A stretch of DNA of 37,837 nt, taken from Lactobacillus delbrueckii. GTDB taxonomy: Bacteria; Bacillota; Bacilli; Lactobacillales; Lactobacillaceae. The position numbers were made by a program, and so were the translations under genes. The stretch lies in the NCBI GenBank assembly GCA_004556255.1, contig SFHY01000002.1, positions 1 through 37,837 of the forward strand, written 5' to 3'. The notes beneath the pieces are model-generated. The model saw nothing but the letters and a program-made list of their open reading frames with translations, did not search any database and was not told where the DNA came from. This document shows positions 1 to 7,465 of the stretch, in pieces; the stretch's first letter is position 1, and each line of letters starts with the position of its first letter.

Positions 1-1
1 C

Positions 2-112
2 AACGGTCTGGCCGTGATGTTGGTCGATGGCTTGATTGACTACGACCAGAACGAGTTTGTCCAGATCATCAAGCGGCAGCTGGAAACCCTTTTTTGGCCG
101 CAAATCCATTAA
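2..112 (+). CDS. C-terminal end of a gene, possibly a TetR-family regulator (partial)
   Basis: An open frame enters from the left edge and ends at a TAA at 110-112, giving 36 residues. The visible part is a mixed hydrophobic and charged helix pair ending FWPQIH. This resembles the last ligand-domain helix of TetR-type repressors, but the DNA-binding domain lies outside the window, so the family call is weak. The gene points the same way as the flavin reductase genes, and a TetR-type regulator would be a natural controller for such redox genes. Confidence 0.4.
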   Translation, partial: NGLAVMLVDGLIDYDQNEFVQIIKRQLETLFWPQIH

Positions 113-191
113 AAAAATCCTTCTATCAATTTGCTCTTTCTATCCTTGTAATTTTTTCACAAAAACTCTGCTGAAATCCCTTTAATTTGGG

Positions 192-197
192 TATAAT
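192..197 (+). promoter_or_regulatory. Likely -10 element for the FMN reductase genes
   Basis: A perfect TATAAT lies 36 bases before the ATG at 233, in an AT-rich gap after the upstream stop codon. The best -35 candidate is a poor match around 168-173. Placement and the perfect -10 box support a promoter for the two reductase genes. Confidence 0.6.
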
Positions 198-232
198 AAG
201 GGGAGTAATGGAAAATCTGAAAGGTGGTTTTT

Positions 233-772
233 ATGAAAGTTTTAGCTCTTAACGGATCTAACGCTGACAAGTCTTACAACGAAATGCTGCTGAAGTTTAT
301 TGCCAAGCACTTCGCTGATAAGTACGATTTTGAATTCGCGACCGTGAAGGGGTTGCCGATGTTTAAGGAAGGCCAGGAAGACCCGGCTGACGTGGCCAAA
401 TTGAGTGACCAAGTTGCCGCTGCTGACCTGGTTTTGATCGGGTCACCGGAACAACAGCACTCAGTAACCAGTGCTTTGAAGAGCGCCCTGGAATGGCTGT
501 CAACCAACACTCATCCCTTCAACGGCAAGCCAGTCGTTATCGTGTCAACCTCACCGCTGGCCCAAGGTGCTGCCCGGTCACAGACCAAGCTGAAGACGGT
601 TTTGGCTTCCCCAGGCCTGCACCCGGTTGTCTTCAACGACGATGAGTTCATGATGGGCGGGGCAGCTACTGCCTTTGACGAAAATGGCGATTTGAAGATT
701 TCTGGTACCGTTGACTTCCTGGAACACTTCTTTGACGAAGTCGATGCTTGGTACGCACAAATCACGAAGTAA
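233..772 (+). CDS. NADPH-dependent FMN reductase family protein (flavodoxin-like)
   Basis: This 179-residue protein fits the FMN_red family: small cytoplasmic flavodoxin-fold enzymes that use NAD(P)H to reduce bound flavin, quinones or azo compounds. The start MKVLALNGSNADKSYN forms the first strand and the phosphate-binding loop. The later stretch HSVTSALKSALEWLS matches the usual family segment after the flavin loop. The normal PEYNHS-type motif is changed here to PEQQHS. ATG 233 is preferred to an in-frame GTG at 224 because that GTG lies inside the ribosome site AAGGTGG. The next gene is a paralogue 14 bases downstream. The electron acceptor cannot be told from sequence. Confidence 0.85.
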   Translation: MKVLALNGSNADKSYNEMLLKFIAKHFADKYDFEFATVKGLPMFKEGQEDPADVAKLSDQVAAADLVLIGSPEQQHSVTSALKSALEWLSTNTHPFNGKPVVIVSTSPLAQGAARSQTKLKTVLASPGLHPVVFNDDEFMMGGAATAFDENGDLKISGTVDFLEHFFDEVDAWYAQITK

Positions 773-786
773 GTGGGGGATTTCAA

Positions 787-1335
787 ATGAAATTATTAGC
801 TATTGTCGGAACTAATGCCGATTTTTCTTTCAACCGTCTGCTCTGCCAGTTTATCGCCAAGCGCTTCGGCGATAAGGCGGAAATCGAAGTCGCTGAAATT
901 GGCGACCTGCCAGCCTTCTACAAGGAAGGGCAAGCTGATGCCCGCGTTACGGCATGGCGGGAAAAGGTTGACCAAGCTGACGGCTTGATCATCGCTACTC
1001 CAGAATACGACCATGGTATCCCAGCCGCTTTGAAGAGCGCTTTGGAATGGCTGGGCAGCCACGCCGGCAGCAAGGTTATGGCCTACAAGCCAGTCTGCGT
1101 TGTAGGTGTGTCCTTGGGCGGCCAAGGCGCTTCCCGCGCCCAGGAAGATGCCCGGGAAATCCTGCTGTCACCAGACATGACGGCCAACGTTTTGCCAGGC
1201 AACGAATTGCTGATCGGCCGGGCTTACAGCAGCTTTGACAAGGAAAGCGGTGACCTGGTTGATGAAGCTTCAATCGCCCAACTGGACAAGGTCATGGAAG
1301 CCTTCTTTGCTTTCGTTGACCAAGCCAAGAAGTAA
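787..1335 (+). CDS. NADPH-dependent FMN reductase family protein (paralogue of the upstream gene)
   Basis: This 182-residue protein is a second FMN_red-family flavodoxin-like reductase. It has the phosphate loop MKLLAIVGTNADFSFN and the classical flavin motif ATPEYDHGIPAALKSALEWL at about residues 80-99. It is clearly a diverged duplicate of the upstream gene but keeps the canonical PEYDH motif that the first copy has lost. ATG 787 follows GGGGA with good spacing; an in-frame start at 748 would overlap the upstream gene and lacks support. A terminator follows, so the two reductases probably form one transcript. A role in flavin, quinone or chromate-type reduction is possible but unproven. Confidence 0.87.
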   Translation: MKLLAIVGTNADFSFNRLLCQFIAKRFGDKAEIEVAEIGDLPAFYKEGQADARVTAWREKVDQADGLIIATPEYDHGIPAALKSALEWLGSHAGSKVMAYKPVCVVGVSLGGQGASRAQEDAREILLSPDMTANVLPGNELLIGRAYSSFDKESGDLVDEASIAQLDKVMEAFFAFVDQAKK

Positions 1336-1357
1336 TGTAAAAGAAAAACTGCAAAAT

Positions 1358-1396
1358 AAGGCGGATAGCTTGGCGCTTCCGCCTTGTTTTGTTTTA
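1358..1396 (+). terminator. Rho-independent terminator after the reductase pair
   Basis: AAGGCGGA (1358-1365) pairs with TCCGCCTT (1378-1385), with further inner pairing, and is followed by GTTTTGTTTT. Confidence 0.85.
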
Positions 1397-1429
1397 AAAT
1401 TATAGGGAGAAGTGAAGGAGGAGAAAAAG

Positions 1430-2212
1430 ATGGCGATGGAACTTTTACCCTTGAAAACAGTCCGCAATCCCCGGGACCTTGGCGGCTACACCGGTTTTGC
1501 CGGCAGGAAGATCAAGGCCGGACTTTTGCTGCGGACCGGGACGGTCGCGGCGATCAGTGAAGAAGACGGCGATTATTTGCGGACCCGCGGGGTGAAGACC
1601 ATCATCGACCTCCGTTCTCCGCAAGAGTGCCGCAAGCGGCCGGATAAAAAGCTAGCCGGGATCCAGAACGTCAATATCCCCGTTAACAGCCGGGACCAGA
1701 CCAAGGCCGGGGCCAGCCTGGCGGAATTAGCCAAGCAGTACGGCTTAGACCCCCTGGCGGGCTTCCGCCATATGGTGGAGAGCTACCGGCTGATGGTGAC
1801 GGAAGAGCACGCCCAGGCGGCTTTTGGCCAGGTTCTGGCCTATCTGGCTGAAACTGAAGGCGGAACTATTTACCATTGCTCAGAAGGCAAGGACAGGACA
1901 GGCCTGGTGACTGTCTTTTTGCTGACGGTCTTGGGGGTTGATCCGGAAACCATCCGTCAGGACTATCTTTTATCCGCTCCCTACCTTAACGGCTACCGGG
2001 CCAAAAGGGACAAGGAAGCCCGGGAAAACGGGGAAAGCCTGGTGCAGCGGGCCAACCTTAGGTCTCTGGGCACGGTCAACAATGAGTACTTAGACAGCGC
2101 CTTGATCACCATCGACCAGGAATATGGCGGCATGGAAGCCTTTTTGACCCGGCAATTGGGCGTCAGCCCGGCCCTTCGTGACCAGCTCCGGGCCAAGTAT
2201 CTAGAAAAGTAA
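1430..2212 (+). CDS. Tyrosine-protein phosphatase family protein (Y_phosphatase3/LipA-like)
   Basis: The 260-residue product matches the bacterial dual-specificity tyrosine and lipid phosphatases related to IphP and Listeria LipA. The N-terminus has the family signature RNPRDLGGY, and the catalytic P-loop HCSEGKDRTG places the nucleophile at Cys150 and the phosphate-binding arginine at Arg156. A DLRSPQE segment near residue 60 is also typical. There is no signal peptide, so it is likely cytoplasmic. ATG 1430 is chosen because a strong AAGGAGG lies just ahead; the in-frame GTG at 1412 overlaps that ribosome site. The stop is 11 bases before apbE, suggesting co-transcription. The substrate (phosphotyrosine or phosphoinositide) is unknown. 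Confidence 0.88.
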   Translation: MAMELLPLKTVRNPRDLGGYTGFAGRKIKAGLLLRTGTVAAISEEDGDYLRTRGVKTIIDLRSPQECRKRPDKKLAGIQNVNIPVNSRDQTKAGASLAELAKQYGLDPLAGFRHMVESYRLMVTEEHAQAAFGQVLAYLAETEGGTIYHCSEGKDRTGLVTVFLLTVLGVDPETIRQDYLLSAPYLNGYRAKRDKEARENGESLVQRANLRSLGTVNNEYLDSALITIDQEYGGMEAFLTRQLGVSPALRDQLRAKYLEK

Positions 2213-2223
2213 GGATTTTAAAA

Positions 2224-3183
2224 ATGGGAATCATCAAATACATATCAACTGACCAAGTCATGGCCCAGCACAAGGCCATGGGGACCCACATCAGCCTGCA
2301 GATCTACGGGGCAAGAGAAGATCCGGAAAAGATCCTGGACCAGACCAAGGCCCTGATCGACCACTTTGAAGACCTGCTGACGGTCAACCGCAAGCCGGAC
2401 CACCCCCGCTACGGCCTGTCCGAAGTCACCCGGGTCAACGACCAGGCGGGGAAAGAGCCTGTCCAGGTCTCCAGCAGCGTTTACGGCTTGATTAAGCTGG
2501 CCGTTGAGACCAGCCGGGAAAACTTCGGCTTCAACGCCTTGATCGGCCCCCTGGTCAAGCTCTGGTCCATCGGCTTTAAGGACGCCCGCGTGCCAAGTGA
2601 CGCGGAAATCAAAGAAAAAATGCAGCTGATCGACCCCTGGATGGTCGAATTAAATGACGATGACCACACGGTCTTTTTGAAGCAGGAAGGCATGGAGCTG
2701 GACCTGGGCGGGATCGCCAAAGGCTGGACGGCCGACCGGATCAGGGACCTCTGGCGGGCCTACGGGGTTGAAGCCGGCATCATCAACTTAGGAGGCAACG
2801 TCCTCTTCGTCAACCCTTGCCCAAAGCGGGCCAACGGGATGTGGACGGTAGGCGTCCAGGATCCTTTGAAGCCGCGGGGAGAAAACATCACGGCTATGAT
2901 GATCCCGGAATGCTCCGTGGTCACCAGCGGGACTTACGAGCGCTTTTTGGAAGTGGACGGGCACAAGTATCACCACTTGATCGACTCCCGGACCGGTTAC
3001 CCGGTGGAAACCAACATTGCCGGGGTGACGACCTTCACCAAGAATTCCGTTGACGCGGAAATCGAGTGCAAGCGCTGCTTCTTTGCCGGCCAGCCAATTG
3101 CCAACTGGGTCAATGACCGCCGCTTAGGCGCCGTTTACGTTTATAACGATGAACGGGTGGAAAAAGTCGGCCTGGATTACTAA
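2224..3183 (+). CDS. apbE: FAD:protein FMN transferase (ApbE family)
   Basis: The 319-residue product is an ApbE flavin transferase, which moves FMN from FAD onto a threonine or serine of target flavoproteins. Visible family motifs include FNALIGPLVKLWSIG, the FAD/Mg-binding DLGGIAKGWTADR, LGGN, VTSGTYERF and HLIDSRTGYP. There is no lipobox or signal peptide, so this is a cytoplasmic form. The start at 2224 is preceded by AAGGA that overlaps the upstream stop codon. Its clustering with two FMN reductases suggests flavoprotein maturation, for example of a fumarate-reductase-like partner, but no FMN_bind substrate is encoded in the window. Confidence 0.93.
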   Translation: MGIIKYISTDQVMAQHKAMGTHISLQIYGAREDPEKILDQTKALIDHFEDLLTVNRKPDHPRYGLSEVTRVNDQAGKEPVQVSSSVYGLIKLAVETSRENFGFNALIGPLVKLWSIGFKDARVPSDAEIKEKMQLIDPWMVELNDDDHTVFLKQEGMELDLGGIAKGWTADRIRDLWRAYGVEAGIINLGGNVLFVNPCPKRANGMWTVGVQDPLKPRGENITAMMIPECSVVTSGTYERFLEVDGHKYHHLIDSRTGYPVETNIAGVTTFTKNSVDAEIECKRCFFAGQPIANWVNDRRLGAVYVYNDERVEKVGLDY

Positions 3184-3191
3184 AAGAAAGC

Positions 3192-3226
3192 AAAAGCAGC
3201 CTCACCTTCTGGTGAAGCTGCTTTTT
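3192..3226. terminator. Bidirectional terminator between apbE and the CvpA-like gene
   Basis: AAAAGCAGC (3192-3200) and GCTGCTTTT flank a TCACC/GGTGA inner stem with one mismatch. A-rich and T-rich flanks on the two sides allow it to stop both convergent transcripts. Confidence 0.85.
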
Positions 3227-3228
3227 CC

Positions 3229-3753
3229 TTAGGCCGTGGTCCGGCTGACGCTGAAGAGAGTCTTGAAGACCCCGGTTGACAGACCTGGCGTGTCGTTGAC
3301 GATGAAGCTGAGCAGCTGGGAATCGCTGATCATCTGGCTCAGCTGGCTGACGCCGACGGAGTTGAGGATGGACAAGACCACGTACATGAAGAAGTAGGAG
3401 GCCACGAAAGAAACGATGGCCCCGGCAATGTGGTCCAAAGTGGCCGTGAAACCTGTCTTGGTCTCCTGGGCAGGCAGCCAGGCCTTGAAGATCTTGGCTA
3501 CCTGCTTGAGGATGAAGAAGAGGGCGAAGAAGGCCCCAAAGCGGCATGCTTGCAGGACCATGCTGGAGTCGCCGGCCTGCCCTTGGACGAACTGGGTGTA
3601 GATCAAGTTGCCGACCGGATTCTGCAGCATGATGGCCAGCATGAAGACCAGACCGGCGAAGATCAGGTTGACGATCCGCTTGGAGAAACCCACATGGTAG
3701 CCCTTGTAGGTCTGCCAGGCGATGTAGAGAATGACGAAAATAACTAAGAGCAT
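3229..3753 (-). CDS. CvpA family membrane protein
   Basis: The 174-residue minus-strand protein has about four hydrophobic helices, at roughly residues 1-20, 27-48, 72-92 and 115-140. It also has the glycine-containing loop WQTYKGYHVGFSKRIVNL near the N-terminus, typical of the CvpA/YshB-like family. E. coli CvpA is needed for colicin V production and is linked to envelope homeostasis, but function in Gram-positives is unclear. The start follows AAAGGA on the minus strand. A possible promoter reads TTGAAG, 17 bases, GAAAAT (minus strand, 3810 to 3782), in the divergent gap shared with rsmG. Confidence 0.8.
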   Translation of the reverse strand: MLLVIFVILYIAWQTYKGYHVGFSKRIVNLIFAGLVFMLAIMLQNPVGNLIYTQFVQGQAGDSSMVLQACRFGAFFALFFILKQVAKIFKAWLPAQETKTGFTATLDHIAGAIVSFVASYFFMYVVLSILNSVGVSQLSQMISDSQLLSFIVNDTPGLSTGVFKTLFSVSRTTA

Positions 3754-3799
3754 TTTTTTTTATCCTTTGTTTTTAGCTGTAATTTTCCATGGATTCTTT

Positions 3800-3828
3800 T
3801 TGACCTTCAAGCAAAAATAATCCATAAT
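3800..3828 (+). promoter_or_regulatory. Promoter for the rsmG-noc-parAB operon
   Basis: TTGACC (3800-3805) and CATAAT (3823-3828) are separated by exactly 17 bases and match the vegetative consensus 5/6 each. The motif GTTAAGATAGTT (3830-3841) lies just downstream near the expected start point and recurs before the gene at 34060. Confidence 0.75.
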
Positions 3829-3890
3829 TGTTAAGATAGTTTGTGTAACATTTTTTTGCGCAAGATTGCTTTTTGCGTTACATTTAAGGG

Positions 3891-3909
3891 TGTGAAACAC
3901 GGTTTCACA
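3891..3909 (+). promoter_or_regulatory. Inverted repeat in the rsmG leader with parS-like half sites
   Basis: TGTGAAAC (3891-3898) and GTTTCACA (3902-3909) form a perfect 8-bp inverted repeat with a 3-base centre, ten bases before the rsmG start. The words GTGAAAC and GTTTCAC are the half sites of the known bacterial parS (TGTTTCACGTGAAACA), but here they are arranged inside-out. The overlapping GGTTTCACAGGTGAAAG has correct orientation with two inserted bases. It may be a diverged ParB/Noc site or an RNA hairpin. Confidence 0.45.
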
Positions 3910-3918
3910 GGTGAAAGA

Positions 3919-4638
3919 ATGAATCCTGAACTTTTTGCAGAAACATTGTCAAAATATAATTTTAAGTTGTCTCCTGTTCAAGAGCAACAATTTAAAACAT
4001 ATTTTAAGGAATTGGTCCGGGTCAACGAACATGTCAACCTTACCCGGATCACGGACGAAGACGAGGTCTACCTCAAGCACTTCTACGACAGCGTGACTCC
4101 GCTCCTGCTCTGGCCAGAGGTCTTTAGCGAAGGGGCCAAGCTCTGCGATGTCGGGGCTGGAGCCGGCTTTCCGTCACTGCCGATCAAGATCCTCCGCCCG
4201 GACCTGGAAGTCACCATCGTTGACTCTTTAGGCAAGCGGCTGAACTTCTTGTCTGACTTGCTGGAGAAGCTGGGCATCGAAGGCGTGAACCTGGTGCATG
4301 GCCGGGCTGAAGACGTGGGGCAAAACCCGGACTACCGGGAGAAGTTTGACCTGGTAACTGCCCGGGCCGTGGCCAGAATGAGCGTTTTGAGTGAATACTG
4401 CCTGCCCCTGGCCAAAGTCGGCGGCAAGTTCCTGGCTTTAAAGGGGCCGCGGGCTGACGAAGAATTGGAAGACGCCAAGAGTGCTCTGGAGAAATTGGGC
4501 GGTGAAGCTGTCTTCAGCCAGGTCTTCACCCTGCCAGGCAGCGCTGAAGAGCGGACCCTCGTCCTGGTTGACAAGGTCAAGGCAACTCCGGGCAAGTACC
4601 CGCGCCAGGCAGGCACGCCAAACCGGAAACCCTTGTAG
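3919..4638 (+). CDS. rsmG: 16S rRNA (guanine-N7) methyltransferase RsmG (GidB)
   Basis: The 239-residue protein is the class I SAM-dependent methyltransferase that makes m7G527 in 16S rRNA (E. coli numbering). The SAM loop DVGAGAGFPSLPIKI is at about residues 74-88, followed by VDSLGKRLNFL and the ARAVA segment. Length equals that of the family. ATG 3919 is chosen over the upstream in-frame ATG at 3841 because GGTGAAAG precedes it and homology begins there. It leads the noc-parA-parB cluster, the classical gidB neighbourhood close to the replication origin in Firmicutes. Confidence 0.96.
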   Translation: MNPELFAETLSKYNFKLSPVQEQQFKTYFKELVRVNEHVNLTRITDEDEVYLKHFYDSVTPLLLWPEVFSEGAKLCDVGAGAGFPSLPIKILRPDLEVTIVDSLGKRLNFLSDLLEKLGIEGVNLVHGRAEDVGQNPDYREKFDLVTARAVARMSVLSEYCLPLAKVGGKFLALKGPRADEELEDAKSALEKLGGEAVFSQVFTLPGSAEERTLVLVDKVKATPGKYPRQAGTPNRKPL

Positions 4639-4656
4639 TTTTTTGGAGGTGCCCAA

Positions 4657-5481
4657 ATGGCTTTTGGTTTTTTCCATCGAAATGAAATTCCCCAAAACAA
4701 GCAGGTCCAGGACCTGCCTTTAGCGGAAATCCGTCCGAACCGCTACCAGCCAAGAAGGACTTTTAGCGACGATTCCATCCAGCAGCTGGCCCAGACCTTG
4801 CAAGAAGAAGGGCTCTTGCAGCCGATCATTGTCCGCCAGGACCAGGGCGGCTACGAAATCATTGCCGGCGAGCGCCGCTTCCGGGCGGCCAAGAGCCTGG
4901 GCTGGGAAAAGATCCCGGCCATCGTGAACAATCTCGATGACCAGCAGACCGCTTCTTTGGCCTTGATCGAAAACCTGCAAAGGGAAAACCTGAACCCGGT
5001 CGATGAGGCCCAGGCTTATGAGCAGCTGATGCAGCTCAACGACTTGACCCAGACCCAGCTGGCCCAGGACATCGGCAAGTCCCAGTCCTACGTGGCCAAC
5101 AAGCTCCGCCTGCTCAAGCTGGCTGAACCTGTCCAAGAGTATCTGGCCAAAGGCGAGCTCAGCGCCCGCCATGGCCGGGCCATTTTGGGCTTAAGCGAAG
5201 AAGACCAGGTCAAATTGGCTGAAGAAGTCGTCAAGCAAGGGCTCAGCGTGAAAGAGACGGAAGAGCGGGCGGCCAAGCTGGCCAATCCTAAGCCAGCCGT
5301 TAAGAAGAAGGCGGTGGTCCGCTACGGCCGGGACATGCAGCTGCAGATCAATACGATCAAGCAGGCGGTTAAACTGGCCAAGGAATCCGGCGTGAAGGTC
5401 AAGGTTACCGAGGCGAAGAGCCCGGATGAGTACCAGATTACTATCGTGATGAAGAATCAGAGAAAGAAGAAGGAGGACTAG
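4657..5481 (+). CDS. noc: Nucleoid occlusion protein Noc (ParB-like CTPase)
   Basis: This 274-residue ParB paralogue has the CTP-binding GERRFRAA motif (Gly71-Arg74 onward) and a helix-turn-helix around residues 118-145 (LTQTQLAQDIGKSQSYVANK). Its N-terminus is MAFGFFHRNE, a short hydrophobic/aromatic patch like the membrane-targeting amphipathic helix of Bacillus Noc. It lacks the LGRGLGALF motif of true ParB, which the protein encoded at 6240 has. Noc binds scattered DNA sites and blocks septum formation over the nucleoid. ATG 4657 follows GGAGG, 18 bases after rsmG, and gene order rsmG-noc-parA-parB supports the call. A second-ParB annotation is the main alternative. Confidence 0.88.
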   Translation: MAFGFFHRNEIPQNKQVQDLPLAEIRPNRYQPRRTFSDDSIQQLAQTLQEEGLLQPIIVRQDQGGYEIIAGERRFRAAKSLGWEKIPAIVNNLDDQQTASLALIENLQRENLNPVDEAQAYEQLMQLNDLTQTQLAQDIGKSQSYVANKLRLLKLAEPVQEYLAKGELSARHGRAILGLSEEDQVKLAEEVVKQGLSVKETEERAAKLANPKPAVKKKAVVRYGRDMQLQINTIKQAVKLAKESGVKVKVTEAKSPDEYQITIVMKNQRKKKED

Positions 5482-5482
5482 C

Positions 5483-6262
5483 ATGGGCAGCGTCATCGCA
5501 GTCGCCAACCAGAAGGGCGGCGTTGGCAAAACCACGACGACCATCAATTTGGCCGCTTCCATTGCTAAAAGAGGCTACAAGGTATTGATTGTCGACATTG
5601 ACCCGCAGGGCAATGCCACCTCAGGCTTGGGGATTGAGAAATCGACCATCGAGTACGACATCTACAATGTCCTGATCGATGAAATCCCGATCGCCTCAGC
5701 CATCAAGCCGACCAGCAGCAAGAAGCTGGACATCGTGCCGGCCACGATCAACCTGGCCGGGGCAGAAACCGAGCTGATCAGCATGATGGCCCGGGAAACC
5801 CGCTTGAAGGGGGCCATTGAAGACCTGGGCGACAAGTACGACTTCGTCTTTATCGACTGTCCGCCTTCTTTGGGGCAGTTGTCCATCAACGCTTTTACGG
5901 CCAGCCAGTCGATTTTGATTCCGGTCCAAAGCGAATACTACGCCATGGAAGGATTGAGCCAGCTGCTCAACACTATCCGCTTAGTCCAGAAGCACTTTAA
6001 CAAGGACCTGGGCGTGGAAGGGGTCTTGCTGACCATGCTGGATGCCCGGACCAACCTGGGGGCCGACGTGGTCCAGCAAGTCAAGGAATATTTCGGCGAC
6101 CGGGTCTACAAGACGATCATCCCGCGGATCACCAAGCTGGCTGAAGCGCCAAGCTACGGGGAGGCAATCACGGAATACGCGCCAAGTTCGCGCGGGGCCA
6201 AGGTTTATGATGACTTAGCAAAAGAGGTGCTGAAGGCTCATGGCAAGAGACTCAAGAAATAA
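5483..6262 (+). CDS. parA: Chromosome partitioning ATPase ParA (Soj)
   Basis: The 259-residue protein has the deviant Walker A KGGVGKTT (residues 11-18), the DPQGNATSGLG switch I region and DCPPSLGQLSINA, defining the ParA/MinD P-loop family. It binds DNA non-specifically as an ATP dimer and moves ParB-parS complexes; in Firmicutes Soj also acts on DnaA. There is no long N-terminal DNA-binding extension, so it is a chromosomal-type ParA. The start is 1 base after the noc stop with AAGGAGG inside the end of noc, and its own end overlaps parB by 23 bases. Confidence 0.96.
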   Translation: MGSVIAVANQKGGVGKTTTTINLAASIAKRGYKVLIVDIDPQGNATSGLGIEKSTIEYDIYNVLIDEIPIASAIKPTSSKKLDIVPATINLAGAETELISMMARETRLKGAIEDLGDKYDFVFIDCPPSLGQLSINAFTASQSILIPVQSEYYAMEGLSQLLNTIRLVQKHFNKDLGVEGVLLTMLDARTNLGADVVQQVKEYFGDRVYKTIIPRITKLAEAPSYGEAITEYAPSSRGAKVYDDLAKEVLKAHGKRLKK

Positions 6263-7133
6263 GAAACAGGAAAAGAAAAAGGGCGGCCTGGGCCGGGGCT
6301 TGGGGGCGCTTTTTGAAGAAGAACCCCAGGTAAAGCCGGCCGAAGAAATCGAAGATCTGCCTTTGGCAGAAGTCCGGCCCAACCCTTACCAGCCGCGGAA
6401 GAACTTTGATGAAAAGAAGCTGGCCGAACTGGCTGAATCCATCAAGGAAAACGGGGTCCTGCAGCCGATCATCGTCCGCCGGTCAGTCGGCGGCTACGAG
6501 ATCATCGCCGGTGAGCGCCGCTGCCGGGCTTCCGAATTAGCCGGCCAGGCCACCATCCCGGCCATCATCCGCCAGTTTGACGAAAGCCAGATGATGGAAG
6601 TGGCCATCTTGGAAAACCTGCAGCGGGAAGACCTGACTCCTTTGGAAGAAGCCCAGGCTTATGAAATGCTGCAAAAGAACCTGGGCCTGACCCAGGAAGA
6701 GGTTTCCAAGAAGATGGGCAAGTCCCGCCCTTACATCACCAACTACCTCCGCCTGCTCACCTTGCCGCAGAAGACCAAGGGCCTTTTGCAAAGAGGGGAA
6801 TTATCCATGGGCCAGGCCAGAACCCTTCTGGGCTTAAAGGACAAGGACAGGATCGATGAACTGGCCAAGCGGGTGGTTAAGGAAGGGATGCCGGTCCGCA
6901 AGGTCGAGGCGCTGGTCGCCAAGATGAACGAACGCGGGCAGAAGCAGAAGAAAAAGAATGCCGGCAAGTCAGCCTTCGTGCGGGCCAGCGAAAGCCAGCT
7001 GGCCGCCAAGTTCGGCTCGCCGGTAAGCATTACGGAAAACAAGACGGGGAAGGGGCACTTGTCAATTGACTTTGCTTCCCCGGATGAACTGAACCGGATT
7101 CTGGATTTGTTAGGTGTGAATCTCGATGACTAA
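6240..7133 (+). CDS. parB: Chromosome partitioning protein ParB (Spo0J)
   Basis: The 297-residue protein has the ParA-contacting N-terminal KGGLGRGLGALF motif (residues 14-25), the CTP-binding GERRCRA motif starting at Gly91, a central helix-turn-helix (LTQEEVSKKMGKSRPYITN) and a C-terminal dimer domain. It loads onto parS as a CTP-dependent clamp. The start overlaps the end of parA and is preceded by GAGGTG. No perfect parS was seen in the window; the nearest resemblance is the inverted repeat at 3891-3917. Confidence 0.96.
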   Translation: MARDSRNKKQEKKKGGLGRGLGALFEEEPQVKPAEEIEDLPLAEVRPNPYQPRKNFDEKKLAELAESIKENGVLQPIIVRRSVGGYEIIAGERRCRASELAGQATIPAIIRQFDESQMMEVAILENLQREDLTPLEEAQAYEMLQKNLGLTQEEVSKKMGKSRPYITNYLRLLTLPQKTKGLLQRGELSMGQARTLLGLKDKDRIDELAKRVVKEGMPVRKVEALVAKMNERGQKQKKKNAGKSAFVRASESQLAAKFGSPVSITENKTGKGHLSIDFASPDELNRILDLLGVNLDD

Positions 7134-7389
7134 AAATATTACTTTTGACTTGGCGGACACGGTTGAAATGAAGAAGCCCCACGCTTGCCAGACCAACAAC
7201 TGGGAGGTCCTGCGCCTGGGCGCCGACATCCGCCTCAAATGCATGGGCTGCGGGCACGTGGTCATGATGCCGCGGGCTGATTTCAACAAGAAGGTCAAGA
7301 AGCTCCTGGCCAAGAGCAATGATCCCGTTAACTTGAAGAACGATTTTTACGTGGCCAAGGAAGACATCGCCCGGCCAAATTTCGACTAG
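7126..7389 (+). CDS. DUF951 family protein
   Basis: The 87-residue protein matches DUF951, a small conserved Firmicutes family usually between parB/spo0J and ychF. Conserved features are the DTVEMKKPHACQTNNWEVLRLGADIRLKC-type core (about residues 11-41) and the CMGCGHVVMMPR segment, which with the first cysteine could bind a metal. The C-terminal extension of about 25 residues is longer than the minimal family. Its ATG overlaps the parB stop by eight bases, so translation is probably coupled. Function is unknown. Confidence 0.9.
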   Translation: MTKNITFDLADTVEMKKPHACQTNNWEVLRLGADIRLKCMGCGHVVMMPRADFNKKVKKLLAKSNDPVNLKNDFYVAKEDIARPNFD

Positions 7390-7392
7390 GCA

Positions 7393-7421
7393 TTGACTAA
7401 TCTGGCCAAAAGGCCAAGAAT
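7393..7421 (+). promoter_or_regulatory. Possible ychF promoter
   Basis: TTGACT (7393-7398), a 17-base spacer, then AAGAAT (7416-7421). The spacer contains a TGGCC/GGCCA hairpin without a T-run. The -10 is weak, so ychF may also be read from the upstream operon. Confidence 0.4.
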
Positions 7422-7465
7422 TAAACACGCAAGCAAGAAAAAACAAGAAAGAGGAATTACAAAAT

